The notes below the pieces were generated by a model. The model was not told the DNA's origin, made no database searches, and was given only the letters and a program-made list of their open reading frames with translations. From Microbacterium jejuense (GTDB taxonomy: Bacteria > Actinomycetota > Actinomycetes > Actinomycetales > Microbacteriaceae), in the NCBI RefSeq assembly GCF_019511665.1, contig NZ_JAEUAW010000004.1, positions 186,001-250,000 on the forward strand: DNA of 64,000 nucleotides, written 5' to 3'. Shown piece by piece: positions 35,294 through 46,121 of this stretch (within the stretch, counting starts at the first letter, position 1; every line of letters begins with the position of its first letter). A program made the position numbers and the translations under genes.

Positions 35294-38200
35294 TCATTCG
35301 CGCAGGGCCTTGCCGATGCGCTGCAGCGACACCGGCTCTGCCGTGCCGAGAGCCTGCGCGAACAGGCTCACCCGATACTCCTCCAGCAGCCACCTCGTGT
35401 GCACGATCGCCGGCGGCGCGTCCGGGGCGGCCGGGATCGTCCCGCCCGCCTCGGCGTACACGAGCGCGGCCCGCTCGAACTCCGTCATGCGCTGCCGATC
35501 ACGACCCGGGTTGTCGGGCAGGGACTTGACGCGCTCGAGGGCGCCGCGCAGATAGCGCGGCAGATGCGCGAGGCGCGCCGTGCCGGTGCGCGAGACGAAT
35601 CCCGGGTACACGAGGCCGGCGAGCTGCGCCTTGACGTCGTTCAGCGCGCCCAGGAGCGTCAGCGAGTTGGCATCGCGCATGCCGCGCTCCACGTCGCGTG
35701 CGGCCGTCAGGATGCGGGCCGTCAGCGACACGGTCTGGAACAGCTCGTCCACGATCACGGCCGACAGCGCATCGCGCACCGCCTCGAATCCGGCCCGGGT
35801 GCGCACAACGGCGTCGGGCGAGACGCGTGCGATGGCGGCATCCGCGACCGCGACGCGGGCGTCCTCGACGAGGGCCTTCGCGGACGGATACGGGGATGCC
35901 GCCAGCGCGAGCTTCTCGGGCGACGTCAGGTGATCCAGCACGTACGCGACGGGCGACGGCACCGCGAGCAGCACGAGGCGGCGGACGCCGGCGCGCGTGG
36001 CGGCCGTCGCGGCTTCGGGGGTCGCCTCGATGCGCAGAGCCACCGACGAGCCCTCGTCGACGATCGCGGGGTACCCTCGCACGACGCCGCCGGCCACCTT
36101 CGTGTCGACGACCTCGGGCAGGTCGTCGAACGTCCACTCGGTGAGACCGGTGCGTTCGACGAACGCCGTCCCGGCATCCCGTTCGTTGAGCGAGCGAGGA
36201 ACGAGCGAGGCGAAACGCGGTGGCGTCCCAGGAGCACCTTGCGGCGTCCCGTCTCCCTGGGACGGCGCGGCGAGCGATGCCCGGCTCAGCGACCGCGACA
36301 CCGACGCCCGCGCGCGGTCGGCGAGCCGCGCCTGCAGCGCCCCGAGGTCGCGGTCGGAGCCGACCGTGCGGCCGCGCTCGTCGACGGCGCGGAACGACAC
36401 CTGCAGGTGCCCGGGCACGCGGCCGAGCTCGAAGTCCGCCGCGGTCACGGGCTGGTTCGCCACGCGCTGGATGCGCGCCGCGAGCGCGTCGCGCAGCGCC
36501 GTCGGCGGCAGGCCGTCGTGCGCCTCGGGGCCGAGGCCGGCGAGGTCGGCGGCGAACGAGGCCGCCCAGTCGGCCGCCGGCACGACGTGCCGCCGGATGG
36601 ACTTGGGCAGCGCCCGCAGCAGCGCGGTGATGAGTTCGTCGCGCATGCCGGGGACCTGCCAGTCGAAGCCGTCCGGACGCAGCTGCGCGAGGAGGGCGAG
36701 CGGGACGACCGCGGTCACGCCGTCGTCCGAAGCGCCGGGTTCGAAGCGGTACGCGAGCGAGAGCACCTGATCGCCCTGGCGCCAGCGGGCGGGGAAGTCC
36801 CGCTCGTCGCCGCGCGAGGCCTCATCCACGAGGTCGGCCTCGGTCATGTCGAGCAGGCGCGGCGTTCGGGCTGCGGCATCCTTCCACCACGCCTCGAACG
36901 AGCGGGCGTCGAAGACGTCGTGCGGAAGCCGCGCGTCGTAGAACCGGAACACGGCCTCGTCGCCGACCAGGATGTCGCGGCGGCGCTCGCGCTCCTCGAT
37001 CTTCTCCAGCCGCCGGCGCAGCTCGAGGTTGCGGCGCTCGAAGGCCGTGAGCCGCTTGTCGAGATGCGACGTGTCCCACTCGCCCTCGACCAGCGCATGG
37101 CGCACGAACAGCTCGCGCGCGAACGGCCGGTCGAACCGGGCGAGCTGCACCCGCCGCTTCGGGACGATCTCGACGCCGAAGAGCGTCACCTTCTCGTACG
37201 CGGACGCGGCACCCGAGGCCTTCGACCAGTGCGGTTCGCTGAGCGACCTCTTGGCGAGGTCGCCCGCGAGGGGCTCGGCCCACTCCGGGTCGATCGCCGC
37301 GACCGTGCGGGCGAACAGGCGACTCGTCTCGACGACCTCGGCGGCCATGACAGCCTGCGGGCGCTGCTTGCGCAGGCCCGATCCGGGGAAGATCGCGAAC
37401 CGCGTGCCGCGCGAGCCGAGATACTCAGCCGGCGGCGTGCGGCGCTTCGCCTCGCCGGACGGTCCGCGTGCGCCCGTGCGTGCGGGCGTGCGCTCGTCGA
37501 GCACGCCCAGCTGCGACAGCAGGCCCGACAGGATCGCCTTGTGCACGGCGTCGGGGTCGGCCGCGCCGGCCGGCGCCTCGTCCCGCTTCGAGCGCGGAGA
37601 GCCGATCAGGGCGCTGAGCTGACGGTGCACGTCGGCCCACTCCCGCACGCGCACGTAGTTGAGGTGCTCCGCGCGGCACAGCCGGCGGAACGCGCTCGAG
37701 CCGAGCTCGGCCTGCTTCTCCTGCAGGTGGTTCCACAGATTGAGCAGGCTGAGGAAGTCGCTCGTCGGGTCGGTGAACCGCGCGTGCAGCCGGTCGGCCT
37801 CCTCACGACGCTCCTCCGGACGCTCGCGCACATCCTGGATCGACAGCCCCGCGACGATCGCGAGGACGTCGCGCAGCACGCCGGTGCGCCGCGCCTCGAT
37901 CAGCATGCGCGCGAAGCGCGGGTCGATGGGCAGCCGCGAGATCTCGCGGCCGAGATCCGTGAGCGTGTGGTGGTCGCGGCCCGGCTTCACGGCGCCGAGC
38001 TCGACGAGCAGGTCGAACGCCGCCTTCACGCCGCGCGAGTCGGGCGGTGTCAGGAACGGGAAGGACGAGATGTCTCCGAAGCCGAGCGACAGCATCTGGA
38101 GGATCACCGACGCCAGGCTGGTCCGCAGGATCTCGGGCTCGGTGAACTCGGGCCGCGCGATGAAGTCGTCCTCGGCGTAGAGGCGGATGGCCACGCCCGG

Positions 38201-39253
38201 GCTGGTGCGCCCGGCACGACCCGACCGCTGCTGGGCCGACGCCTGCGACACCGGCTCGATCGGCAGACGCTGCACCTTGCTGCGGTTGCTGTAGCGCGAG
38301 ATGCGCGCCGTGCCGGTGTCGACGACGTAGCGGATGCCGGGCACGGTGAGGCTCGTCTCGGCGACGTTGGTCGCGAGGATGACCCGCCGGCGGACGCCCG
38401 CCACCTGCGAGGGCTCGAACACGCGATGCTGCTCGGCCGACGAGAGGCGGCCGTACAGCGGCAGCACCTCCGTGGGGGCGGCGTCCCGCGCGTACAGGCC
38501 GCGGACCGCATCGGCGGCATCCCGGATCTCTGCTTCGCCGGGGAGGAACACCAGCACGTCGCCGGCGGGCTCGCGGTCGAGTTCGCGCAGCGCCGACGTG
38601 ATGCCGTCGACGTCGTCGGACTCCTCGTCGCCCTTGGCCGGCTTGGCCGGAGGCCGGTAGCGGATCTCGACCGGGTAGGTGCGGCCCGACACCTCGATGA
38701 TGGGCGCCGGCGTGCCGTCGGGCTCGGCGAAGTGCGTCGCGAAGCTCTCGGGGTCGATCGTGGCGCTCGTGATGATGACCTTGAGGTCCGGGCGCTTCAC
38801 GAGGATGCGGCGCAGGTACCCGAGCAGGAAGTCGACGTTGAGCGAGCGCTCGTGCGCCTCGTCGACGATGATCGTGTCGTAGCGGCGCAGAAGTCTGTCG
38901 CGGTGGATCTCGTTGAGCAGGATGCCGTCGGTCATGAGCGCGATGCTCGTGTCGGCCGACACCTTGTCGGTGAAGCGCACCTTGTAGCCGACGGTCGTGC
39001 CGAGGGGCACCTGCAGCTCTTCGGCCACGCGCTCGGCGATCGTGCGGGCGGCCAGGCGGCGCGGCTGCGTGTGTGCGATGCGCGTGCGGCCGAGCTCGAG
39101 CGCGATCTTGGGCAGCTGCGTCGTCTTGCCCGACCCCGTGGCACCGGCGACGATGACGACCTGGTGGTCGCGGACGGCGCGCGCGATCTCGTCGCGCGCG
39201 GCGCTGACGGGGAGCTCCGGCGGATACGTGATGACGGGTGCGGGCGCAGACAT
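35294..39253 (-). CDS. hrpA: HrpA-type DEAH-box ATP-dependent helicase
   Basis: A 1319-residue helicase. Motif I GATGSGKT is at 37-44 and the DEAH box at 131-134 (VDEAHERSL). QQRSGRAGRTSPGVAIRLY is motif VI. The large C-terminal DUF3418 and OB-like regions complete the HrpA layout, and length matches the E. coli protein (about 1300). It probably unwinds RNA or RNA-containing structures on ribosomes. The start at ATG 39253 (MSAPAPVITYPPEL) is preferred because a TACGAT hexamer lies eight bases before it. An odd feature is the peptide RFASLVPRSLNE at about residues 1012-1024, encoded by an inserted copy of the dispersed repeat. Confidence 0.92.
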   Translation of the reverse strand: MSAPAPVITYPPELPVSAARDEIARAVRDHQVVIVAGATGSGKTTQLPKIALELGRTRIAHTQPRRLAARTIAERVAEELQVPLGTTVGYKVRFTDKVSADTSIALMTDGILLNEIHRDRLLRRYDTIIVDEAHERSLNVDFLLGYLRRILVKRPDLKVIITSATIDPESFATHFAEPDGTPAPIIEVSGRTYPVEIRYRPPAKPAKGDEESDDVDGITSALRELDREPAGDVLVFLPGEAEIRDAADAVRGLYARDAAPTEVLPLYGRLSSAEQHRVFEPSQVAGVRRRVILATNVAETSLTVPGIRYVVDTGTARISRYSNRSKVQRLPIEPVSQASAQQRSGRAGRTSPGVAIRLYAEDDFIARPEFTEPEILRTSLASVILQMLSLGFGDISSFPFLTPPDSRGVKAAFDLLVELGAVKPGRDHHTLTDLGREISRLPIDPRFARMLIEARRTGVLRDVLAIVAGLSIQDVRERPEERREEADRLHARFTDPTSDFLSLLNLWNHLQEKQAELGSSAFRRLCRAEHLNYVRVREWADVHRQLSALIGSPRSKRDEAPAGAADPDAVHKAILSGLLSQLGVLDERTPARTGARGPSGEAKRRTPPAEYLGSRGTRFAIFPGSGLRKQRPQAVMAAEVVETSRLFARTVAAIDPEWAEPLAGDLAKRSLSEPHWSKASGAASAYEKVTLFGVEIVPKRRVQLARFDRPFARELFVRHALVEGEWDTSHLDKRLTAFERRNLELRRRLEKIEERERRRDILVGDEAVFRFYDARLPHDVFDARSFEAWWKDAAARTPRLLDMTEADLVDEASRGDERDFPARWRQGDQVLSLAYRFEPGASDDGVTAVVPLALLAQLRPDGFDWQVPGMRDELITALLRALPKSIRRHVVPAADWAASFAADLAGLGPEAHDGLPPTALRDALAARIQRVANQPVTAADFELGRVPGHLQVSFRAVDERGRTVGSDRDLGALQARLADRARASVSRSLSRASLAAPSQGDGTPQGAPGTPPRFASLVPRSLNERDAGTAFVERTGLTEWTFDDLPEVVDTKVAGGVVRGYPAIVDEGSSVALRIEATPEAATAATRAGVRRLVLLAVPSPVAYVLDHLTSPEKLALAASPYPSAKALVEDARVAVADAAIARVSPDAVVRTRAGFEAVRDALSAVIVDELFQTVSLTARILTAARDVERGMRDANSLTLLGALNDVKAQLAGLVYPGFVSRTGTARLAHLPRYLRGALERVKSLPDNPGRDRQRMTEFERAALVYAEAGGTIPAAPDAPPAIVHTRWLLEEYRVSLFAQALGTAEPVSLQRIGKALRE
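36184..36218. repeat. Dispersed repeat copy B, inside the helicase gene
   Basis: A 35-base copy beginning CGTTGAGCGAGCGAGGAACG and ending GCGAAACGC, located inside the hrpA coding sequence without breaking the frame. Just beyond it is an imperfect hairpin (CGTCCCAGGAG at 36224-36234 with CTCCCTGGGACG at 36253-36264). On the helicase strand the repeat codes for ASLVPRSLNE-like residues. It appears to be a repeat insertion that has been tolerated in a linker between domains. Confidence 0.75.
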
Positions 39254-39261
39254 AGCCTTCG

Positions 39262-39267
39262 ATCGTA
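39262..39267 (-). promoter_or_regulatory. -10 element of hrpA
   Basis: TACGAT on the minus strand (39267-39262), eight bases before ATG 39253. This is consistent with a leaderless or very short leader transcript. Confidence 0.4.
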
Positions 39268-39290
39268 TCGCGCGCCCGCGCCGCCGGCGC

Positions 39291-40100
39291 TCAGCCCTGG
39301 CGGGGGCGGTGGTGGCGTCCGAACGGTGCGACGGTCGGCGTGCCGCTGACGGGGTCGGGCACGACGAGGGAGTCGATGCCGAACACCTCACGGACGAGGT
39401 CGGCGTCGACGATGTCGGCCGGCGCGCCGGCGGCGACGACGGCGCCGTCGCGCATCGCGACGAGGTGATCTGCGTAGCGGCACGCGAGCGAGAGCTCGTG
39501 GAGGACCATGACGATCGTCGTGCCGCGCTCGGCGTTCAGGTCGACGAGCAGGTCGAGCACGTCGATCTGGTGGCTGATGTCGAGATACGTGGTCGGCTCG
39601 TCCAGGAGCAGCAGGTCGGTCTGCTGCGCGAGCGCCATGGCGATCCACACGCGCTGCCGCTGCCCGCCCGACAGCTCGTCGACGGAGCGCTCGGCGAGGT
39701 CGAGCACGCCGGCCGACGCCATCGCCGCGTCCGCGACGGCGTCGTCGTCGCCGCTGCGGCGGTGCAGCCATCCCTGGTGCGGGTAGCGTCCCCGCGAGAC
39801 GAGGTCGGCCACCGTGATGGCGTCGGGCGCGACCGGCGCCTGGGGCAGCAGCCCGAGCACCCGCGCGACCTGCGCGGTCGGCATCCGGTGGATGTCGCCG
39901 CCGTCCAGCAGCACCGACCCGGCGCGAGGCGCGAGCAGCCGCGACAGTCCCCGCAGCAGCGTCGACTTGCCGCACGCGTTGGCGCCGACGATCACCGTGA
40001 TCCGCCCGGGCGGCACGTCGAAGGTCAGCCCGTCGACGACGGTGCGGCCGTCATAGGCCAGGGTGAGGTCGCGCGTGGCGAGGGTGCGGGAGGCGGTCAT
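39291..40100 (-). CDS. Iron-siderophore ABC transporter ATP-binding protein (FecE/FepC type)
   Basis: A 269-residue ATPase with Walker A GANACGKST, the signature LSGGQRQRVWIAMALAQ and Walker B LLLLDEPTTYLDI, the pattern of FecE/FepC/FhuC proteins. Other family blocks are LPQAPVAPDAITVADLVSRGRYPHQGWL. It is the last gene of the importer operon and its ATG overlaps the preceding permease stop (ATGA). Confidence 0.92.
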   Translation of the reverse strand: MTASRTLATRDLTLAYDGRTVVDGLTFDVPPGRITVIVGANACGKSTLLRGLSRLLAPRAGSVLLDGGDIHRMPTAQVARVLGLLPQAPVAPDAITVADLVSRGRYPHQGWLHRRSGDDDAVADAAMASAGVLDLAERSVDELSGGQRQRVWIAMALAQQTDLLLLDEPTTYLDISHQIDVLDLLVDLNAERGTTIVMVLHELSLACRYADHLVAMRDGAVVAAGAPADIVDADLVREVFGIDSLVVPDPVSGTPTVAPFGRHHRPRQG

Positions 40101-41164
40101 GTCGTCCCTCCGGAACGGGTGCGGTTCGACCGGGCGAGGAGCCAGGCGAGGTAGGGGGCGCCGACGACGCCGGTGACGACGCCGACGGGGAACGAGATGC
40201 CGGGCACCGCGTACTGCGCGAGAAGGTCGGCGGCGCTGACCACCGCGGCGCCGGTCGCGGCCGCGGCCGTGAGCGACACCGACGTGCGCCCGACGAGCCG
40301 GCGGGCGATCTGCGGCGCCATGAGCGCGACGAACGGGATGGGCCCGCTCGCGCCGACCGCGACGGCGGCGAGCACCGTCGCGATGAGCAGCACCACGATC
40401 CGGTCGCGCTCGACGCGGAAGCCGAGCGCCGTCGCCGTCGCGTCGCCGAGCTCGAGCGCGCGCAGCGAGCGGACGCGCGCGGCGAGCGCCGTGAAGGCCG
40501 CGACGGCGAGCACCAGTGTGATCGTCACGATCGGCCAGGATGCGCCCGCGAGGCTGCCGACCAGCCACGTGTACGCGACGCCCGCCTCGCGCACGTCGAC
40601 CGTCGTCATCAGATACGACGTGAGCGCCGTGGCGAGCGCGGCCACGCCGATCCCCACGAGCACGAGACGCAGACCGTGGATGCCGCGACGCCACGTGAGC
40701 AGGGCGACGCTGACGGCGGCGAGCAGGCCTCCCGCGATCACCGCCAGCGAGAGGCCGAGACCTGACAGGTGCAGGACGAGCACGGCCAGGACGCCCGCGA
40801 ACCCGGCGCCGGCGGTGATCCCGACGATGTCGGGACTGGCCAGCGGGTTGCGCACGACAGACTGGAACACGGCGCCCGACGCGCCCAGGCACGCGCCGAC
40901 GACCGCCGCCGCGGCCGCGCGCGGCAGGCGCAGTTCGAGCACGACATAGGCGGTGATGCGATCGGCGCTGCCGGTGAACGCCGACAGCACCTCCGCCGGC
41001 GACAGCCCGGCCTCGCCGAGCAGCAGCGCGGTCACGAACAGCGCGAGCACCAGCGCGGCCAGCGATCCGCACACCACGGCGGTGCGACGGCGCAGCCGCC
41101 CCCGCCAGTGACGCGTCACGGCACCCGGTGTCGCGACGGGGGAGGGCGCGGTCTGCCCGCTCAC
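40097..41164 (-). CDS. Iron-siderophore ABC transporter permease (FecD/FepG type)
   Basis: A 355-residue membrane protein of the FecCD family with about ten transmembrane segments. The motifs LRLPRAAAAAVVGACLGASGAVFQSVVRNPLASPDIVG and GPIPFVALMAPQIARRLVG are diagnostic. It starts at GTG 41164, where GTGA overlaps the stop of the next permease gene upstream in the operon. Confidence 0.92.
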   Translation of the reverse strand: MSGQTAPSPVATPGAVTRHWRGRLRRRTAVVCGSLAALVLALFVTALLLGEAGLSPAEVLSAFTGSADRITAYVVLELRLPRAAAAAVVGACLGASGAVFQSVVRNPLASPDIVGITAGAGFAGVLAVLVLHLSGLGLSLAVIAGGLLAAVSVALLTWRRGIHGLRLVLVGIGVAALATALTSYLMTTVDVREAGVAYTWLVGSLAGASWPIVTITLVLAVAAFTALAARVRSLRALELGDATATALGFRVERDRIVVLLIATVLAAVAVGASGPIPFVALMAPQIARRLVGRTSVSLTAAAATGAAVVSAADLLAQYAVPGISFPVGVVTGVVGAPYLAWLLARSNRTRSGGTT

Positions 41165-42219
41165 AGCGTCGCCGCCTTGCCGCGCCGCACGAGGGCGATG
41201 AACACCGGCGCTCCGATCACCGCGACGACGATGCCGACCTGCACCTCTCCCGGACGCGCCACCACGCGCGCCACGACGTCGGCCGCCACGAGCAGGGTCG
41301 CCGCGGCCGGCGCGGAGTACGCCAGGATCCAGCGGTAGTCGGCTCCCGTGAGGATGCGCACCGCGTGGGGCACGATGAGCCCGAGGAACGCGATGGGTCC
41401 GGCGACGGCCGTCGCCGCACCGGCGAGGACGGCCACGAGCACTCCGCCGATGAGCCGTGAGCGGCCGACGCGCACGCCGAGCGCCGCCGCCGTGTCGTCG
41501 CCGAGCGCGAGCAGATTGAGTGTGCGCCCGAGGGTGAGCGCGGCGACGGCCCCGACGACGATGGCCGGCAGCGCCGGCAGCAGCACGTCGAACCCGCGGC
41601 CGGCGAGGGAGCCGACCTGCCAGAACCGCATGGTGTCGAGCGCCTGCCGGTCGGCGATGAGCACCCCCGAGGCCAGCGACGAGAACGCCGCGGCGACGGC
41701 CGCGCCCGCCAGTGCCAGCTTGACGGGCGTGGCGCCGTCGCGCCCGCGTGAGGCGATCGACCAGACGAACACGGCGGCCACGCACGCGCCGGCGAACGCG
41801 AACCACAGATACTGCGCCGGCTGGGTCGCCCCGAAGACGACGATGCCGGCGACCACGGCCAGGGCCGCGCCCTGGCTGATGCCGAGGATCCCGGGGTCGG
41901 CGAGGGGGTTGCGGGTGATGCCCTGCGCGAGCGTTCCCGCCAGGCCCAGGGCGACCCCGACGGCGATGCCCACGAGCGTGCGGGGGAGGCGCTTCAGCAC
42001 GATCGCGATGTGGTCGGGGTCGGCGGGGTCGAACGTGGTGAGCGCGTGCCACACCGTGTGCAGCGGAATGTCGGCGGTGCCGATCGCGAGGCTCGCGAAG
42101 CACACGGCGACGAGCGCCGCGACGAGGAACGCCCCGCCGAGCGCACGACGACGCGCCGGCCCGCCGCCCCGATGGGGCGAGGACCGGCGCGTCAGCGCGG
42201 AGGAGGTGTCAGCCGACAC
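41161..42219 (-). CDS. Iron-siderophore ABC transporter permease (FecC/FepD type)
   Basis: A 352-residue FecCD-family permease paired with the one at 40097. LKRLPRTLVGIAVGVALGLAGTLAQGITRNPLADPGILG and GPIAFLGLIVPHAVRIL are the conserved blocks. I start at GTG 42219, which overlaps the binding-protein gene by 11 bases; no clear ribosome binding site is seen. An ATG at 42291 would overlap by 83 bases and is less likely. Confidence 0.88.
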   Translation of the reverse strand: MSADTSSALTRRSSPHRGGGPARRRALGGAFLVAALVAVCFASLAIGTADIPLHTVWHALTTFDPADPDHIAIVLKRLPRTLVGIAVGVALGLAGTLAQGITRNPLADPGILGISQGAALAVVAGIVVFGATQPAQYLWFAFAGACVAAVFVWSIASRGRDGATPVKLALAGAAVAAAFSSLASGVLIADRQALDTMRFWQVGSLAGRGFDVLLPALPAIVVGAVAALTLGRTLNLLALGDDTAAALGVRVGRSRLIGGVLVAVLAGAATAVAGPIAFLGLIVPHAVRILTGADYRWILAYSAPAAATLLVAADVVARVVARPGEVQVGIVVAVIGAPVFIALVRRGKAATL

Positions 42220-43255
42220 GTGCCGCGGCGTCGGCGAGCTGCGGGACGTACTGGTCGAGCATCCACGGGATCGACAGCACGGTCGGCGCACTCGATGCCA
42301 TCACGAACGACTCGCCGACGATGGGCGCGAAGCGGCCTTCGGCGACCTGGGGCATCGCTGCGACGAGCGGGTCTGCGACGAACGCGTCGGCATCGGCCTG
42401 CGAGCCGAAGTAGGCCACCAGCACATCGGAGTCGAGCTTCGACAGGTTCTCGTAGCCCAGGCCGTAGAAATACGTCTCGTCTGCCGCTTTCGGGTCGAGC
42501 TCGGTGACCGACGGCGCGAGCGTCATGCCGAGCTGCGTGAGCAGCTGCACGCGCGGGTCGCTGTCGAGGTAGAGGTTGAGGACCTCGGGTTCGTTGTTCG
42601 CACCGTAGGCGAAGGTCTTGCCGTCGAGGACGGGGTACTGCGCAGCGAGCGCGGCGACGTCGGCGTCGGTCTGCTCGACGAGCGCCTCCGCCTCGTCGCT
42701 GAGTCCCAGGGCCTTGCCCACCAGCGTGGTCTGGTCCTGCCACGTGGTCGCCCACGGCTGGTCGGGGTACGCGACGACCGGGGCGATCTTGCTGAGGGCG
42801 TCGAACTCCTCCTGGGTGAGCCCGGAGTACGGCGCCAGGATCACGTCCGGTCGCACGGCCACGAACTCCTCGACGTCGACCTCGCCGGTGTCGGTGCCCG
42901 AGAGCAGCGTCGGGGTCTCGCCTCCCAGCGACTCGATCGCGTCGGCGTCCCACGGCAGAACCCCGTCGACGCCGCCGTACGCGTAGGCGGGCATGGCGAC
43001 GGGCACGACCCCGAGCGCCAGCACGGCGTCCTGCGTCGACCATCCCCACGTGGCCACGCGCTCGGGCTTCTCGGTGATCACCGCGTCGCCGAGGGCGGAG
43101 GTGATGGTGACCGGGAAGCCGTCGGCGGCCGCACTCTGCCCGGCGGCGGGTTCGTCGGCCGCGGGGGAGCACGCGGTGAGCGCGGCGACGGAGGCGAGGA
43201 CAGCGGCGGCGGCGACGACGGCGAGCCGGCGACGGCGGAGCGGGAGGGAGGACAT
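42209..43255 (-). CDS. Iron-siderophore-binding lipoprotein (FecB/FepB type)
   Basis: A 348-residue class III substrate-binding protein. The signal peptide ends in lipobox LTAC near residue 28. The mature part has VTITSALGDAVITEKPERVATWGWSTQDAVLALGV and later PDVILAPYSGLTQEEFDALS, typical of FecB/FepB ferric-siderophore binding proteins. AGGAGA lies just before ATG 43255. It begins the four-gene iron-import operon behind a DtxR/IdeR-like box. Confidence 0.92.
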   Translation of the reverse strand: MSSLPLRRRRLAVVAAAAVLASVAALTACSPAADEPAAGQSAAADGFPVTITSALGDAVITEKPERVATWGWSTQDAVLALGVVPVAMPAYAYGGVDGVLPWDADAIESLGGETPTLLSGTDTGEVDVEEFVAVRPDVILAPYSGLTQEEFDALSKIAPVVAYPDQPWATTWQDQTTLVGKALGLSDEAEALVEQTDADVAALAAQYPVLDGKTFAYGANNEPEVLNLYLDSDPRVQLLTQLGMTLAPSVTELDPKAADETYFYGLGYENLSKLDSDVLVAYFGSQADADAFVADPLVAAMPQVAEGRFAPIVGESFVMASSAPTVLSIPWMLDQYVPQLADAAARVG

Positions 43256-43286
43256 GCGTCTCCTGTTCGGAACGGATCGGGCGTAC

Positions 43287-43305
43287 TTAGGTTAGCCTTG
43301 CCTCG
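43287..43305. promoter_or_regulatory. DtxR/IdeR-like iron box
   Basis: TTAGGTTAGCCTTGCCTCG matches 14 of 19 positions of the IdeR/DtxR consensus TTAGGTTAGGCTAACCTAA, with a perfect left half. It is 32 bases upstream of the siderophore-binding-protein gene, over the likely -10 (TAACCT on the minus strand). Repression in iron-replete cells is the expected behaviour. Confidence 0.75.
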
Positions 43306-43354
43306 GCGTAGCCGCCAATCCTGGTGCCGCGTGCCCAGCGCCCGCTGACCCTCC

Positions 43355-44203
<849 letters not shown>

Positions 44204-44231
44204 CCTCCGTCCTTCGGCGGAAGCGGATGCC

Positions 44232-46112
44232 GTGAACCCTCGCCTCGCGGATGCCACGAGCCCGTACCTGAGAGCCCACGCGGGCAATCCGGTCGCGTGG
44301 TACCCGTGGGGCGAGGAGGCGTTCGCCGAGGCCCGCCGGCGGGACGTGCCCGTCATGGTGTCGATCGGCTACTCGACGTGCCACTGGTGCCATGTGATGG
44401 CCCGGGAGTCGTTCGAGGATGCCGCCACCGCCACCGCCGCCGACCTCGACGCCGGGTTCGTGGCGGTGAAGGTCGACCGCGAGGAGCACCCCGAGGTCGA
44501 CGCCGCCTACATGGCCGCCGCGTCCGCCTTCACGCCGAACCTGGGCTGGCCGCTCACCGTCTTCGTGACGCCGGAGGGGCGCCCGTTCTACGCCGGCACG
44601 TACTTCCCGCCGACGCCGCGTGCCGGCATCCCGGCATTCCGTCAGGTGCTGGCCGCCGTGACCGAAGCGTGGACCGAGCGTCGCGGCGAGATCGACCAGA
44701 CGGCCGACGCGATCGCCGACGCCCTCGCCCAAGCGCGCTCGGCCGTCGGCGAGCGCCCGCGCCGGACACCCGATCGCGGCGAGCTCCAGGGCGCCGCGCG
44801 GGCGCTGGCTGCGCGCGAGGATCCGCGGCACGGCGGGTTCGGCGACCCGGCCGCTCCGGCGCCGAAGTTCCCCATCGCCACCGCACTGCGGTTCCTGCAG
44901 ACCCCGGTGGTGCGCGAGGGCGCGCCCGAGGCGTCCGCCGTCGCCGACCGTGCCCTGACCGCGATGGCGGACTCGCCGCTGCGCGATCCGGTCGAAGGCG
45001 GGTTCTTCCGCTACGCGACGCGGCCGGACTGGACCGTGCCGCACTACGAGCGCATGCTCACCGACAACGCACAGCTCCTCGACGTCGCGCTCGACGCGAC
45101 GCCCCCGCGGCCCGATGTCGTGCGCGGGATCGCCGCATTCCTGATCGACGTCCTGCAGCAGCCCGGGGGCGGCTTCGGCGCCGCGCAGGACTCGGAGTCG
45201 TGGATCGACGGCGCCCGCAGCGAGGGCGGCTATTACGGGAGGGATGCCGGCGGCCGCGCCGGTCTTGAACCCCCGGCTGTCGACGGCAAGGTCGTCACGG
45301 GATGGAACGGGCTCGCGATCGGCGCGCTCGCGCGCGCGGGGACCCGGTTCGGCGAGCCCGCGTGGATCGAAGCCGCCCGGTGGGCCGCCGACGCGGTCCT
45401 CCAGGCGAACGTCACGGCGGACGGGCGGCTCGTGCGCGCCTCGCTCGACGAGGTCGCCTCCCGCTCGCCGGGCACGCCTGCCGACTACGGCCAGCTCGCG
45501 GGCGGTCTGGCGGCGCTCGCCGTCGCGACCGGTGAGGTCGCCTACGCCGTGCGCGCCCGCGAGCTCGTCGACGCCTGCTTCGCCGCCGCCGCCGACGCCG
45601 ATGCCGACCCGGTGACGCCGGGCGGCGGCGATCCGGTGCTCGCGCAGCAGGGGATCGGCGCACCGGATGCCGCGTCCGACGGTGACGAGCCGTCGGGCCC
45701 CGCGGCCCTCGCCGCTGCGGCGGCGGCGCTGTGGCTGCTGGGGGCGGACGACGGCGCCGACGGGGCGTACCGCGAACGGGCGGAGGCGCTCGTCGCCCGC
45801 CACGCACCGGCCGCGCTGGCTCAGCCGATCGCGTACGGCGCGCTGCTGCGCGTCGCCGCGGCGCTGGCCGTCGCGCCGCGGCAGATCGTCGTCGTGACGC
45901 CCGACACCGAAGCCGACATCGCGACCGCGGCGCGCGGCATCCCCGCCGACGTCGTGGCCGTCGTGACGCCGGAGCAGGCCCACGCGTGGGTCACGGCGGG
46001 CTTCGGGCTGTTCGCCGACAAGGGCCTGCGCGAAGGACGTCCGACGGCGTACGACTGCCGGGACTTCGCGTGCCGGCTGCCGGTCACCGACCCGGCCGAC
46101 CTCGTTCCCTGA
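44232..46112 (+). CDS. Thioredoxin-domain protein of the DUF255/YyaL (SSP411) family
   Basis: A 626-residue protein. The N-terminal thioredoxin-like domain has the motif CHWC (C50, C53; STCHWCHVM), followed by [24 protein letters not shown]. The C-terminal two-thirds resembles an alpha-toroid (six-hairpin glycosidase-like) domain. The family is widespread but its reaction is unknown; N-acylglucosamine-epimerase-like activity has been suggested by fold. GTG 44232 is 28 bases after the aldo/keto reductase stop. It converges with the PMT gene. Confidence 0.85.
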   Translation: MNPRLADATSPYLRAHAGNPVAWYPWGEEAFAEARRRDVPVMVSIGYSTCHWCHVMARESFEDAATATAADLDAGFVAVKVDREEHPEVDAAYMAAASAFTPNLGWPLTVFVTPEGRPFYAGTYFPPTPRAGIPAFRQVLAAVTEAWTERRGEIDQTADAIADALAQARSAVGERPRRTPDRGELQGAARALAAREDPRHGGFGDPAAPAPKFPIATALRFLQTPVVREGAPEASAVADRALTAMADSPLRDPVEGGFFRYATRPDWTVPHYERMLTDNAQLLDVALDATPPRPDVVRGIAAFLIDVLQQPGGGFGAAQDSESWIDGARSEGGYYGRDAGGRAGLEPPAVDGKVVTGWNGLAIGALARAGTRFGEPAWIEAARWAADAVLQANVTADGRLVRASLDEVASRSPGTPADYGQLAGGLAALAVATGEVAYAVRARELVDACFAAAADADADPVTPGGGDPVLAQQGIGAPDAASDGDEPSGPAALAAAAAALWLLGADDGADGAYRERAEALVARHAPAALAQPIAYGALLRVAAALAVAPRQIVVVTPDTEADIATAARGIPADVVAVVTPEQAHAWVTAGFGLFADKGLREGRPTAYDCRDFACRLPVTDPADLVP

Positions 46113-46121
46113 GGGCGGGCG

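Noticed and set aside
35282..39349. Long plus-strand frame opposite hrpA (1355 codons)
   Set aside because: Antisense shadow of the helicase; composition is typical of non-coding frames at high GC and no domain is visible.
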